Assembly (NCBI GenBank): GCA_034440575.1
Contig: JAOTOL010001432.1
Span: 648,501-712,500, forward strand
DNA length: 64,000 nucleotides
Direction of reading: 5' to 3'
DNA from: Imbricaverruca yamaguchii
Lineage: Eukaryota; Arthropoda; Thecostraca; Neoverrucidae
Position 1 is the stretch's first letter; each line of letters starts with the position of its first letter. Both the position numbers and the translations under genes were made by a program. Positions 1-10,540 of this stretch are shown here, piece by piece. The notes beneath the pieces are model-generated. The model saw only the letters and a list, made by a program, of their open reading frames with translations, had not been told where the DNA came from and did not search any database.

Positions 1-37
1 AACATTCATCCATATCCATCCATCCATATCCATCCTA
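1..37. repeat. CATCCATATC microsatellite
   Basis: Short tandem run of CATCC/ATATC words at the window edge. It ends where the first copy of the flanking SINE target-site duplication begins (38-52). Confidence 0.8.
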
Positions 38-52
38 CCTCTTCAAATCCGA

Positions 53-236
53 TTTGTTTGTTTGTTTATTGGTTGGTTCACGACACACTTTATGCACATT
101 CACGGCTAATGGCGCCGCCCACACTGTTTCGCCGGTGGGCCGCGGAATTGGGAAACGTCCTGAGTGGCGCTAGAGTCGAACCTGGGACCTTTGGTACCCA
201 TAGCCCGACACCTTAACCACTCGGCCATCCCCGCCC
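53..236 (-). mobile_element. tRNA-headed SINE, apparently full length, with 15-bp TSD
   Basis: The element reads on the minus strand from 236 down to 53. Its head is tRNA-like: a Pol III A box (GGCCGAGTGGTTAAGG, plus-strand 208-223 region) and a B box (GGTTCGACTC, plus-strand 173-182) at normal spacing. A GC-rich core resembles the other SINEs here (CGCGGCCCACCGGCG against CGCGACCAATCGGCG). The 3' end is GTGTGTCGTGAACCAACC followed by AAACAAAC repeats. A perfect 15-bp direct repeat, CCTCTTCAAATCCGA, flanks it at 38-52 and 237-251, which fixes the ends and shows that it is a retroposed insertion of about 184 bp. Pol III transcription is expected for this class. It depends on a LINE in trans. 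Confidence 0.87.
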
Positions 237-259
237 CCTCTTCAAATCCGAAGCATGTT

Positions 260-405
260 TTGGAATTAGGTACGTCAATATCTGTTCGACAAATTGCTCT
301 GGTCGATAAAGTGTGCGGTTCGACAAAGTGTCCTGGCCGACAAAGTGTCCTGATCGACAAAGTAGCCTAGCCTACAGTGTCTGGTCAACACAGTGCCCTG
401 GCCGT
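260..405. repeat. Degenerate ~20-bp tandem repeat (GACAAAGTGTCCTGGCC-like)
   Basis: Words of the type TCGACAAAGTGTCCTGG recur about every 20 bp (roughly seven degenerate copies). No coding or RNA function is apparent. Confidence 0.6.
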
Positions 406-1390
406 TTCGAAAGACCGATTAGCCCCGATCAAGTTAGTCGGCTGAATTAATCTTCGCTCTTATCTGCTCTATATGCGGGTACAATATGCGCAAGGAACAG
501 ATAATTGGCGGAGTGAATTTTTTTTGCCTAACTCAGGGACGCTATCTGCAATAGCGTTGATTCCTGAAAATAATTAGGAGTGGGCGCGATGCATGGAGGC
601 TATGGGCGGGCCAAAATTGATTGGGGAACACTTCTTATGGACCCACGTTAAAAGTTTAAATTACATTTGGGGGAGGCTAGCATTGAGGTGGCACTTGCTT
701 CCTGAAACGTTTAACAAACAACACTCATGAATGTCTGTGAAGTGCATAGAAGTATATTTTTGTTCAACATCCGTTATGAATCATTACGCGTTGTACAGAC
801 TTACGCGTTGTACAGACGTACAGACTTACGTCTGTACTTGCTACATGGGTTAACTTTAGCATGCTAGCTGCGGAGGTAGTACCCTTCCCGTCGAAACGGA
901 TTTCCAATTGCTTAAGCAATTTTAAGGAGAGGGATGAGGAGGGAGGGGCTCGAAAGGCTGCGATTTTCCCCCATTGGAATCAACTGTAGCGGGCCTTCCA
1001 GTGAAATTTGATTGGACATAATTACAGTTCGACCGTATGCAGTATGTGCTTGTCATTGATATATGAACCTATCTGGGCTTTAATTCTTGCCTGTGCCAAC
1101 GTTCCACATGTGTCACGAAGATGAATGTGGTGTGGGCAACCCCACCATACTATTTCCATCCAGCGGGTGGACCGGGTGACCTGCGGGATGACATGACAGG
1201 CACATCGGCTCCTCCTGCCGCATCGGCCCGTCGTGACCCGTACCGCCGTCTGATGGTGAGAATGCAGCAACTTTCACCGGGGTGGCTGCTGCAGGAATGC
1301 CCGTGAGAATTAAGCGTTTTGCTAGCCTACCCGATGATGTTCTGAAAATGAAGAACATGCTTGATCACCAGAGATAAAATTACCCCTTGA
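406..1390. other. No gene seen; two short perfect inverted repeats
   Basis: AT-moderate sequence with only small unsupported frames. It contains a perfect 11-bp-stem hairpin at 810-837 (GTACAGACGTA / TACGTCTGTAC, 6-nt loop) and a 16-bp perfect palindrome at 906-921 (AATTGCTTAAGCAATT). Neither has an evident function. Confidence 0.5.
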
Positions 1391-1467
1391 GGATATTATT
1401 CGACTTTCCGCGAGACCGCCCTGCTGGTCCCCTGTCTCCAGCGCCGAGTCACCGAGCAACACTCTTC

Positions 1468-1586
1468 AGCATCACGTGATGTCACACGACACTGCTGGTC
1501 AACGTCACGTGATGTCGCCCACCACTGCTGGCCAGCGTCACGTGATATCACACGACACTGCCGGCCAGCGTCACGTGATGCGACGC
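1468..1586. repeat. ~37-bp tandem repeat carrying TCACGTGA
   Basis: Three to four units, each containing GTCACGTGATGTC or a variant followed by CACTGCTGG(C/T). The CACGTG core is a palindromic E-box. It lies just upstream of the candidate exon at 1654-1812, but repeat origin alone can explain it. Confidence 0.7.
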
Positions 1587-1653
1587 GCGACGGTGGCGCC
1601 CCGGGCGGCCGCCGGGCCAAGCTCACGGAGCGGCGGCCGGCGCCCGCCTGTAG

Positions 1654-1812
1654 TGGCGACGGCTCCGACCTGGGCGGTGGCTGATGCCTGCTCTTGGTGA
1701 CGCGCGCTTGGTGCGCGGCGTGAGAGTGCCCCCCGTCGTCGTGTTCCGGCCCCCTCACGTCAAGAGCGGCATGGTGCGCGCCAACAACTACACCGGCGGC
1801 TGCCTGGTGCGG
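1654..1812 (+). CDS. Candidate protein-coding exon (unidentified product)
   Basis: In a GC-rich island the frame opens after a TAG at 1651-1653 and runs to a strong 5' splice donor, CGG|GTGAGT (donor at 1813-1818), ending in phase 0. The last ~30 codons read like ordinary protein (VVVFRPPHVKSGMVRANNY, then TGGCLVR) rather than GC noise. An in-frame ATG at 1684 could be a start; alternatively the exon begins at an AG near 1653, although the polypyrimidine tract there is poor. I do not recognise the family. Frames are open on both strands in this island, so protein-like composition and the donor are the only support. No partner exon was found. Confidence 0.3.
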
Positions 1813-1818
1813 GTGAGT

Positions 1819-2254
1819 ACAGGCGGTGCGAGAGAGCCGCCCCACTGGCCCGGCTGCGCGGCCGTCAGCTGATCGGGGGCGGGACGGGTCGGACGGGTCG
1901 GTGTGGTGCGCGACCGTCGTGTTGTCATCCGCCCAGGCCACATCACGTGCGATATTGATTGGCGGAGCGGCGGTCCGTCGGCAGCGGCGGGGGTGCCGCT
2001 CGGTCACTTGCCGGCCCACTCTCGCGCCCAGGCTCGGCTGCCAGTGGGGCTCGTGACATGGTCACACGGTCGGCCCACTCCTGAGCCGCGATCGGCAAGT
2101 GGTGATAATGTGTTGTCGCCGAAGCGATCGGACAGCTTGAGTGGAGTTGGATGAGGTAGAGTCTCGGCGACATGGGCTGCGGAAACGAACGGATCAGCTG
2201 CTTATCTCATGATGTTGTTGGGAGAGCTGACGTGCCGATCTTTCTTGGGAGAGA
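1819..2254. other. GC-rich island grading into single-copy sequence
   Basis: CpG-rich flank of the candidate exon. Open frames on both strands overlap and none is convincing. Confidence 0.4.
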
Positions 2255-2262
2255 AGGAACGG

Positions 2263-2440
2263 TTGAGGTTGCATGAGTTTGAACGAGATTCTGAGATCCG
2301 GGGGAACGTGAGGATTATGAGGGAGGAGGAGCCGAAGGTTTACAATGCTTTTGTTTATAGAACTGTCGTGACGCCATTTCTGGGAAGGGAAGCGACAGAT
2401 GAGGTTGCATGAGTTTGAACGAGATTCTGAAATATGTGAG
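2263..2440 (+). repeat. Two-copy direct repeat (~44 bp, spaced ~138 bp)
   Basis: GGTTGCATGAGTTTGAACG followed by AGATTCTGA(G/A)AT occurs at about 2268 and 2404. Both copies read RLHEFERDSEI on the plus strand. A local duplication is the simplest reading; no longer coding frame joins them. Confidence 0.65.
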
Positions 2441-2757
2441 CACATGCGGACCCGGGGGTGTATGGGATCAGAGTCATGGCCCCTAGTGCACGACTTTGAG
2501 AAAGAGCTGCATCTAGCACAAGTTGCTTGGAAACGTAAGCATTGCTATCGCAAGCGAACGTTTGCTGCATCGGAGATTTAAATACATACATTTGTAACGA
2601 GCTGAATACGTTTTCTCTATACGACATTGCCTGCAGAAACGACCAGGGCTTCGAGAAGGTTGGAGGAGAGCATGGGAACGCACCATATGGGTTTCGGTGA
2701 CGTGGGATGATACTGGATGAGCTTATATATGAACGCCGGAACAGACACGACGGTATC

Positions 2758-3470
2758 CAATCACCTGCACATCCTGCACACCCTGCACCGCCGTGGGTGA
2801 TGTCCAGTCACCATCCTGCACATCCTGCACCGCCGTGGGTGATGTCCAGTCACCATCCTGCACATCCTGCACCGCCACGGGTGATGTCCAGTCACCATCC
2901 TGCACATCCTGCACCGCCGTGGGTGATGTCTAGTCACCATTCTGCACACCCTGCACCGCCACGGGTGATGTCTAGTCACCATTCTGCACATCCTGCACCG
3001 CCGTGGGTGATGTCCAGTCACCATCCTGCACATCCTGCACCGCCGTGGGTGATGTCCAGTCACCATTCTGCACATCCTGCACCGGCGTAGGTGATGTCCA
3101 GTCACCATCCTGCACATCCTGCACCGCCGTGGGTGATGTCTAGTCACCATTCTGCACACCCTACACCGCCGTGGGTGATGTCTAGTCACCATCCTGCACA
3201 TCCTGCACCGCCGTGGGTGATGTCCAGTCACCATTCTGCACATCCTGCACCGCCGTGGGTGATGTCCAGTCACCATTCTGCACATCCTGCACCGGCGTAG
3301 GTGATGTCCAGTCACCATCCTGCACATCCTGCACCGGCGTGGGTGATGTCTAGTCACCATCCTGCACACCCTACACCGCCACGGGTGATGTCCAGTCACC
3401 ATCCTGCACATCCTGCACCGGCGTAGGTGATGTCTAGTCACCATTCTGCACACCCTACACCGCTTCGGGC
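2758..3470 (+). repeat. 42-bp minisatellite, ~17 copies
   Basis: Units contain CACATCCTGCACCGCCGTGG and GTGATGTCCAGTCACCATCC with a few alternating substitutions (CCGTGG/CCACGG/CGGCGTAG; CCAG/CTAG). Because 42 is divisible by 3, long frames stay open on both strands (PAHPAPPWVMSSHH plus, RRCRMCRMVTGHHP minus). In the plus frame, CGGCGTAG variants introduce stops, which argues against coding. Confidence 0.9.
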
Positions 3471-3625
3471 GATGTTGCGTTAACGTGCCGGTGGGATGCT
3501 TAGACGTGTCACATCGGGTCACGTGTCACAACGAACGTGGTATATAGCAGTTGGAGGTAGCTTAGATGCAGATGACTTTCCCAGGGTTCCAAAGAGTAAA
3601 TTGGTTGCTGAATTCGAATCCCAGC

Positions 3626-3664
3626 TGCATGGCCGGCGCACTCGACGCGCCCCTAAACTCCGCC
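3626..3664 (+). mobile_element. Minimal hairpin retroposon (39 bp) with 13-bp TSD
   Basis: Only GGCCGGCGCACTCGACGCGC followed by CCCTAAACTCC lies between two perfect copies of TTCGAATCCCAGC (3613-3625, 3665-3677). It matches the tail shared by the other minimal copies (GTCGACGCGCCCCTAAACTCC at 34933). The TSD itself resembles a tRNA B box, so a chance micro-duplication is the alternative. Confidence 0.6.
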
Positions 3665-3677
3665 TTCGAATCCCAGC

Positions 3678-5907
3678 CGTCAAAGTGTCCTAGAGAACAT
3701 GTTTTCCTGAAGAGGTCGCCCGCGGCCAATAGGAGCGCCATATCTACGTCTGGTAGTGATATGGTGACGGATCTAGCAGTGCAATAGTGGAACATTTACA
3801 AATTGAAGGTCCATCATCTGGAAGTCCACTTCAACTGAAGTAGATAAGATGAGCACAATTTCAGTAGAAAATGCATCAATCATGCCGCCAGGAATTACGA
3901 ACAGGGAGCTGACAATGTCCGATTATAACAAATAACAAATAATCGCAAGCGGTGTGCCATTAAGCATATGCAGTAACGGCGTGATGTCTTCGCCGTTTCC
4001 CACTTGTCGCTATAAAAAAACGCTTCGGGGCAGCATGCACCTCTCTTACCCCCTCCCCCTCACCGGGACAGCGAGGGTTAATGCATAGCTATTGCCACCA
4101 GAAAAGCATGGCAGAAATGTTCTTAATAAAGTGGGGTGCCACTAAGCTTGAGTCCATGCTGCCTTCCAAAGTGCAGACCTCTCAAGCAACGGCTGAATCC
4201 CATGTAACCGATCATCGTGCCGCAGCATCGGTGGTGACCTATATATGGACTGCATTTCAGTTCAGAATACGGTGTCGTTGCGCACGGACACCGTCGTCAC
4301 CATGACAACCGCCAGCTTCTGGTCCAGGCTGTAGAAGCTTGTCGTTATCTTGTGTAATTGCCATACATAGGGAATTTCCGCATAAGCGAACTGTCTGGTG
4401 GTCATGATCATCCATGTTGCAGAAATATTCCCGTTGGTTTAATGCTTTGTCATTGTTACTTCGCTGTGTGACAGAAAATAAACTAATGGTAATAGCAAAG
4501 GAAGGGATGGAACTTCGCCAGAATAATTTATAACATCAAGCAGTGTCAATCTCGGGTTTGGCCCAGTGTTCTCACATAGGACAAATTATAGAGTGGCGAT
4601 CAATTAAGAGGTCATGCTTTCCTCCTTCCAGTCATATATGTGCTAAGTTCCATCCCTGGTCAATGGTGTATGGAATGCTGCTAGGGTGTAGAAACGTGGA
4701 AAACATTGCTAGTGACCTCCAACTCGACTTTCCCAGTGTAGCACTGATCGACTAATTGCTAAGGTACCTGCAAATTGGAGAGCTATGGCCTCGGGCTCCT
4801 TGCATGCCTATGCGCAAGTAATGCTATATTGTTTGTTAAATAATGTTTTTAAAATGGTCCGTATTATAAAACGATACATGTCGCTACTACAATATAGGTA
4901 TATACATAGTACATGCGTGTATATATTCGTGTGTACATGCAACATAAAGACGCAGCTCGGGGGACGGGTGCGCCAAGCCCCAATTCAAATATACGCTGAA
5001 TTAATTTTTAATTTATTAGTGTGGGATTTGCACCATCCAAAATAAGAAAAGTTTCGGTACGCTTTCTTTCGATCGAGCCTCCCTTCCTCGTAAGAGAATC
5101 TTGGCTACCCCACTTGTGTGTAGATGTATCGTAACAATGTGAGTGCGGCTCCACGGTCGCCCTGCGAGGTGGGCGAAGTCCGCCGACAGTGACCCACCCG
5201 CAGGCAGAAGGAAGAGGGTGGGAGGGGATCCGGTGACCGGTGCGGCTAGTATGCAGACCGGCCGACATGTGATGCGGCAACATTATACTGCAGACAGAGA
5301 CCATGCGGTCCGGGCTGGGGGGCGGGCGGAACAGCGACGAATCAGAGCGTGCCAGCCAGAACTGTGTGTGTGTGTGACGGGATATTCAGCCCCCGCCCCA
5401 CACACACGTATATCGGGCGGCCACGCTGTCGAGTAACTCGGACCCGAGTTCTGTTTCCTAAAATGTACTCCCAATAAGAAGAACCCGGCACGTAGATTAT
5501 CTACGAAAAGCGCAGTTATATTTCGCCGTCATCGAGGAAAAGGAAAGAACGCAAACGTTTTGAGTCTGCATTGCACTCCACTGTGGTCAAATTCTGTCTC
5601 ACCAACCTAACCTTAAACGAAAATAGTTGACACATTCCGTCAAATCTGCGACATAATTGCACAAACGCCTACATTTCAGGCTGAAGAAAAACTACGCAGA
5701 GTGGTATTGGTTTTTTTCCTCCGCAACAGGAGTCTTGTGGGTTGGTGGCATTCTGCTATTTTTACCAGGACTTATCATGGACTGCCTCATTTTTCTTCAA
5801 AATGATTACTTATATTGATGCTGCAAGGGAATGGCAGACCAGCCGACCGACCGTAGCGATCGAGGGCTTCCAGGCCAAGAATTCACATGTATTGACCGTG
5901 GTTCGTT
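3678..5907. other. Single-copy AT-rich sequence, no supported gene
   Basis: Short frames only (70-98 codons) with no recognisable domain, splice context or RNA structure. Confidence 0.5.
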
Positions 5908-5921
5908 CAGGGTTTCACGTA

Positions 5922-6020
5922 CACCTGTCGCTACTCCTCGCCCATGACCAATCGGCGTGAGAGATTGACGACGCTACATGACTCAACGGTCGATGTGTCG
6001 TAAAAACTAATAACCACCAC
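5922..6020 (+). mobile_element. 5'-truncated SINE (core and hairpin tail)
   Basis: It lacks the tRNA head and begins at CACCTGTCGCTACTCCTCGC. It carries the core GACCAATCGGCGTGAGAG and the tail hairpin CGACGC...GTGTCG, with the loop differing by one base from TAAATGACTCAACGGTCGAT, then TAAAAACTAATAACCACC. Flanks CAGGGTTTCACGTA (5908-5921) and CAGGTTTCCACGTA (6021-6034) match at 12 of 14 positions and are the likely TSD. Confidence 0.85.
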
Positions 6021-6261
6021 CAGGTTTCCACGTATGCAGCACGTGCCTACCTGTACACCAGCCTAGGTTTTTATATTGAAAACGCCAATTTCTATGTGCC
6101 TCGATTGCAAATGGTTGTGAGATAACTAACTCGAAAGTAGGACGGCGAAATCGCGTGCGGAATGCACGCATGTGGATGAAGTGGTCCGGTCGTTGCACTC
6201 CAGACACGCCCTACGTACACTGTATGGCGCAATGATGACACGGGTGTCACAATGCCCTCCG

Positions 6262-6790
6262 GCTGCCGCTATGACCGCCTCGGACAGAACACGCAGACCA
6301 CATAGCTGAACAGAATACATGGACCGCCATGGCCGGACAGAACACACGGACCGTCATGACCAAACAGAGCACACAGACCGCTATAACCACCTCGGACAGA
6401 ACACGCAGAAGACATAGCTGGACAGAACACATGGACCACCATGCTCGGGCAGAACACATGGACCGCCATGGCCAGACAGAACACACAGACCGCTATAACC
6501 ACCTCTGGCAGAACACATGGCTGAACAGAGCATATGGACCGCCATGGCCGAACAGAACACACGGATCGCCACGGACCGCCTCCAATAGAACACACTGACC
6601 GCTATGACTAGACAGAACACACCGACAGCCATAGCCGCCTTGGATAGAACACACGGATCGCCACGGACCGCCTCCAATAGAACACACTGACCGCTATGAC
6701 TAGACAGAACACACCGACAGCCATAGCCGCCTTGGACAGAACACACTGACCGCTATGACCACCTCGGACCGCCTCGGACAGAACACACGG
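6262..6790 (+). repeat. GACAGAACACACGGACCGC minisatellite with 92-bp higher-order duplication
   Basis: About 22-26 bp units (AGAACACA(C/T)GGACCGCCATGGCC-like) are highly variable. A 92-bp block is repeated essentially exactly (6554-6645 and 6646-6737), showing a recent higher-order duplication on an older degenerate array. Confidence 0.85.
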
Positions 6791-7094
6791 AGCGGGCCGC
6801 TGCCGCGCGGACAAAAACGGCGTCTGAGGCCGGCTGCGTACCCGGTCGGCCTGCCGATGACCGGTCGCCGGCGGCGGGGACGTGCCGGTTATGCGCTGGC
6901 CGGCCAACCGCCCAGGCGGCGGCGACCACTCCACAGCGACCCCACGTCAATGTCGTCGCGCTTCAGTAGCGGCTATTGCAGCTCGTGGCCATCACCTCGG
7001 TGCTAACGAAGCTGTAGAAGACCTCCTTCAATTCAACGTCATTTGCATAGCGGTAGTTTTTGGAGTAGTATCATGGGGAAGAGGGGGTTAAGAA
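6791..7094. other. GC-rich to neutral single-copy sequence, nothing recognised
   Basis: Several overlapping frames on both strands that are explained by GC content. No domain was recognised. Confidence 0.4.
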
Positions 7095-7099
7095 AGGGA

Positions 7100-7172
7100 A
7101 GAAACAACAACAAAAAAAAAAAAAACAAAAAAAAAAGGGGAGAAAAAAAAAAAAAGTGGAAAAAAAATTGGA
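7100..7172 (+). repeat. A-rich low-complexity tract
   Basis: Runs of 8-13 A interrupted by G and C. It could be the degraded poly(A) tail of a retroposed sequence, but no body is recognisable upstream. Confidence 0.7.
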
Positions 7173-7584
7173 AGCAATTAAAGGCGTCATTTAGGAAATA
7201 GCGGTATGCCTTTACTTGGCCATGATTTTAATTATTTAGCAGTTGTGTGCATAATGACTGCCCACACATGGTGGCAAAATGGTAAAAATGTAAGGAAGGG
7301 AAGCCATTAATGTGAAATTCGGCCATGCGGTAAGCATCTGTACAAATACGTCATTCCATTCGCTGGCGACTAATCGGTACCAGACGGTGGCAGCGCCAAC
7401 CTGCTTCAGCACCCAAATGCTTCGGAGAGCAACACGATTACTGTTCATCTGCCGAAGGTCGGCTTCTTATTGATCCAGCACCATGTGCTCTCAATCAGTG
7501 ATATGCTTTGCCATAATGCGATAAACATGGAACAATGAGAGGTAGCTGACGCACGTGTCGCTGTCGACTGTGCGCCCATCGAAC

Positions 7585-9112
7585 CGTATCGAGTGTCGAG
7601 CTTCCACTGTCGCGTGTCGAGTGTCGAGTGTCGAGTGTCCGTCGAGTGTCGAGTGTCGAGTGTCGAGTGTCCACTGCCAACTGCCGAGAGTTGAGTGTTG
7701 AGTGCTCTGTCGACTGTCCAATTTCGAAGGCCGAGTATCGACTGTCGAGTATCGATTGTCAAATGTTAACTGTCGACTGTCTGTCATGTTGACTTTCGGC
7801 TATCGACTGTCGATTGTCGAATGCCTGTCGACTATCGACTATTGACTACCGACCGTCGACTGTCGACTATTGATTGTCGACTGTCGACTGTCGACTATCG
7901 ACTGTCGACTATCGACTGTCGACTATCGACTGTCGACTATCGACTGTCGACTATCGACTGTCGACTATCGACTGTCGACTATCGACTGTCGACTATCGAC
8001 TGTCGACTGTCGACTATTGACTGCGGACTATCGAGTGTCGACTATCGAGTGTCGACTATCGAGTGTCGACTATCGAGTGTCGACTATCGAGTGTCGACTA
8101 TCGAGTGTCGACTATCGAGTGTCGACTATCGAGTGTCGACTATCGAGTGTCGACTATCGAGTGTCGACTATCGAGTGTCGACTATCGAGTGTCGACTATC
8201 GAGTGTCGACTATCGAGTGTCGACTATCGAGTGTCGACTATCGAGTGTCGACTATCGAGTGTCGACTATCGAGTGTCGACTATCGAGTGTCGACTATCGA
8301 GTGTCGACTATCGAGTGTCGACTATCGAGTGTCGACTATCGAGTGTCGACTATCGAGTGTCGACTATCGAGTGTCGACTATCGAGTGTCGACTATCGAGT
8401 GTCGACTATCGAGTGTCGACTATCGAGTGTCGACTATCGAGTGTCGACTATCGAGTGTCGACTATCGAGTGTCGACTATCGAGTGTCGACTATCGAGTGT
8501 CGACTATCGAGTGTCGACTATCGAGTGTCGACTATCGAGTGTCGACTGTCGACTATCGAGTGTCGACTATCTGTCGACTATCGATGTCGACTATCGATGT
8601 CGACTTCGAGTGTCGACTATCAGTGTCGACTATCGTGTCGACTATCGATGTCGACTATCGATGTCGACTATCGAGTGTCGACTATCGAGTGTCGACTATC
8701 AGTGTCGACTATCAGTGTCGACTATCGAGTGTCGACTTCGTGTCGACTATCGAGTGTCGACTTGTCGACTATCGTGTCGACTATCAGTGTCGACTATCAG
8801 TGTCGACTTCGTGTCGACTATCAGGTGATCTGTCGACTATCGAGTGTCGACTGTCGACTATCGAGTGTCGACTGTCGACTATCGACTGTCGACTGTCGAC
8901 TATCGAGTGTCGACTATCGACTGTCGACTATCGAGTGTCGACTGTCGACTGTCGAGTGTCGGCTGTTGGCTGTCGAGTGTCGGCTGTTGGCTGTCGAGTG
9001 TCGGCTGTCGGCTGTCGACTATCGAGTGTCGACTGTCGGCTGTCGAGTGTCGACTGTCGACTATCGAGTGTCGACTGTCGACTGTTGGATGTCAACTGTC
9101 GAGTGGGGTTGA
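7585..9112 (+). repeat. TCGA heptamer/14-mer satellite array (~1.5 kb)
   Basis: The basic unit is 7 bp, TCGA(C/G)T(A/G). Domains in order: 7588-7670 mostly TCGAGTG; 7800-8030 alternating TCGACTG and TCGACTA; 8030-8545 an almost perfectly homogenised 14-mer (TCGACTATCGAGTG) repeated about 37 times; 8560-8830 irregular with 1-4 nt deletions; 8830-9105 mixed with TCGGCTG variants. Every unit has the self-complementary core TCGA. All three plus frames stay open for hundreds of codons because no unit supplies a stop. These are not genes. Confidence 0.95.
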
Positions 9113-10470
9113 GCGTCTACACTGCAGTCGCGTGTCAGTGTCGTCTGGCAATCGCTTCCTCTTCCCCAGCGTGCCGCCATAAATGCGCGGCTTTCTCAGA
9201 CCAATTTCATTCACAACGGCTGCAAAACACGGCCCAGATAACCGCAATCAATGAGTGATCAGTAAGATACAACCTTCTCCGTGGAGTGTCATCTGCCCTC
9301 GCGCCGAGGGCTGTCACAACGCGCACCGGAGGGGTTGGGACGCATTCACCCCATGCGATCTCGGAAACTACTTAACCAAGAAGCATACAATATGGAGGTG
9401 TCAGTGGTAGTGAACTAGTTGCAGTATATATTTAATGACCACAGGGCAATGCCTTTCGAGTCCTATGAGGTCGAGATCGGCCTCCACACCGCGCAACCAC
9501 TTCGCCGCACCGACGAAACCTTTGTGACTTTGAACACTCGGCGGCCGGTATTAGCTTATTTCAACATTTTGAAGCGATGTCAAATAACATTCCATAACAA
9601 CGTGAAAGAGGACCACGAATGTTCAGATCACGGTGTACATGAACCGTGATCTACCTGAGCTTTCTGGTAAGGGCACTGGAGTTTTTTGCCAAATGAAGGC
9701 AAGCAGTTTGTATTGATGGTGATAAATCAGCTTCTGACACCCAGGTAATGAGCTGACGTGGGAGCGAATTTTATCGGAAGGGCTCTTTCGGCTGAAAATG
9801 TATTGAGCGGGGAGAATGCACTCGAGCATACTGAAGGGGTTCTTCTCGTCTCAAAAGGGCACATTTTCCTCTGAACAAGGAACCTTTGACCGACAAATTC
9901 GTTGCAGGGGCGGAGTCTTTTCCACCCGGAGGGCCGCCATGGGGAGGCAAACGCTGCAAGTGTCCCCTGTCCAATTGCCACCTCTGGTCCAAATTGCCTT
10001 GATGGAGTTTGATAAGGATATTCCACTCAGACGATCAGGTGATCGTAGTTACGACCACGACCATCAGTGGCGCCCATGTCGAAGCGTCACGCGCAACAAC
10101 CTTTTTTTCTCGCTGGCGCACTTTCTGGCAGAGGCCACCGTCAGTTAGAAGTGGCCAGGAACCCGTGCACCCAGTCCGGCAGGCATTTGCGGCCCTGTCA
10201 ATGTTCATTGGCAGCCGGCGACGTCATCTGGGCGCTGATTTGGGTTCAGCAGGTTATCACGACAGCAAGAAATGGTACTTTTCAGCGTACGTTCCTGACT
10301 AGCAAGTATATGTGATATGTATGAATTATACGTCATCTCAAAGCTTGTTTCATGGTATTTCGGTAATCATGGTAGGCTTTTACATGGGCGTGTTAGTTAT
10401 CGTGTAAAATAGTGTTATTTAGACCCATGCCATATCCATGGACACTATTTAACTTAAGCGGCGATAAGCA
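9113..10470. other. Single-copy sequence, no supported gene
   Basis: Only short frames (up to 110 codons), overlapping on both strands, without recognisable domains. Confidence 0.45.
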
Positions 10471-10474
10471 CTCT

Positions 10475-10540
10475 GTTGGATAGCGCAGTTGGTAGCGCGT
10501 ATGTTTGCCGACTCGGAGGTAGCCGGTTCGAGGTTGGAGG
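10475..10540 (+). mobile_element. tRNA-like Pol III promoter region (SINE head or tRNA pseudogene)
   Basis: Near-consensus A box TAGCGCAGTTGGTAGCGCG (10481-10499) and B box GGTTCGAGGTT (10525-10535) at tRNA spacing. The intervening arm does not fold into a clean anticodon stem and no proper acceptor stem closes it, so an intact tRNA gene is unlikely. The downstream 100 bp does not clearly show the core found in the other SINEs. Confidence 0.55.

Noticed and set aside
7585..9112. CRISPR-like array
   Set aside because: Units are contiguous with no unique spacers, and the window is eukaryotic in character; the same applies to every other tandem array here.
7821..9258. Frames of 335, 462 and 349 codons
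   Set aside because: By-products of the 7/14-bp TCGA array, open in every plus frame.
10475..10540. Functional tRNA gene
   Set aside because: A and B boxes are good but the anticodon arm and acceptor stem do not pair cleanly.
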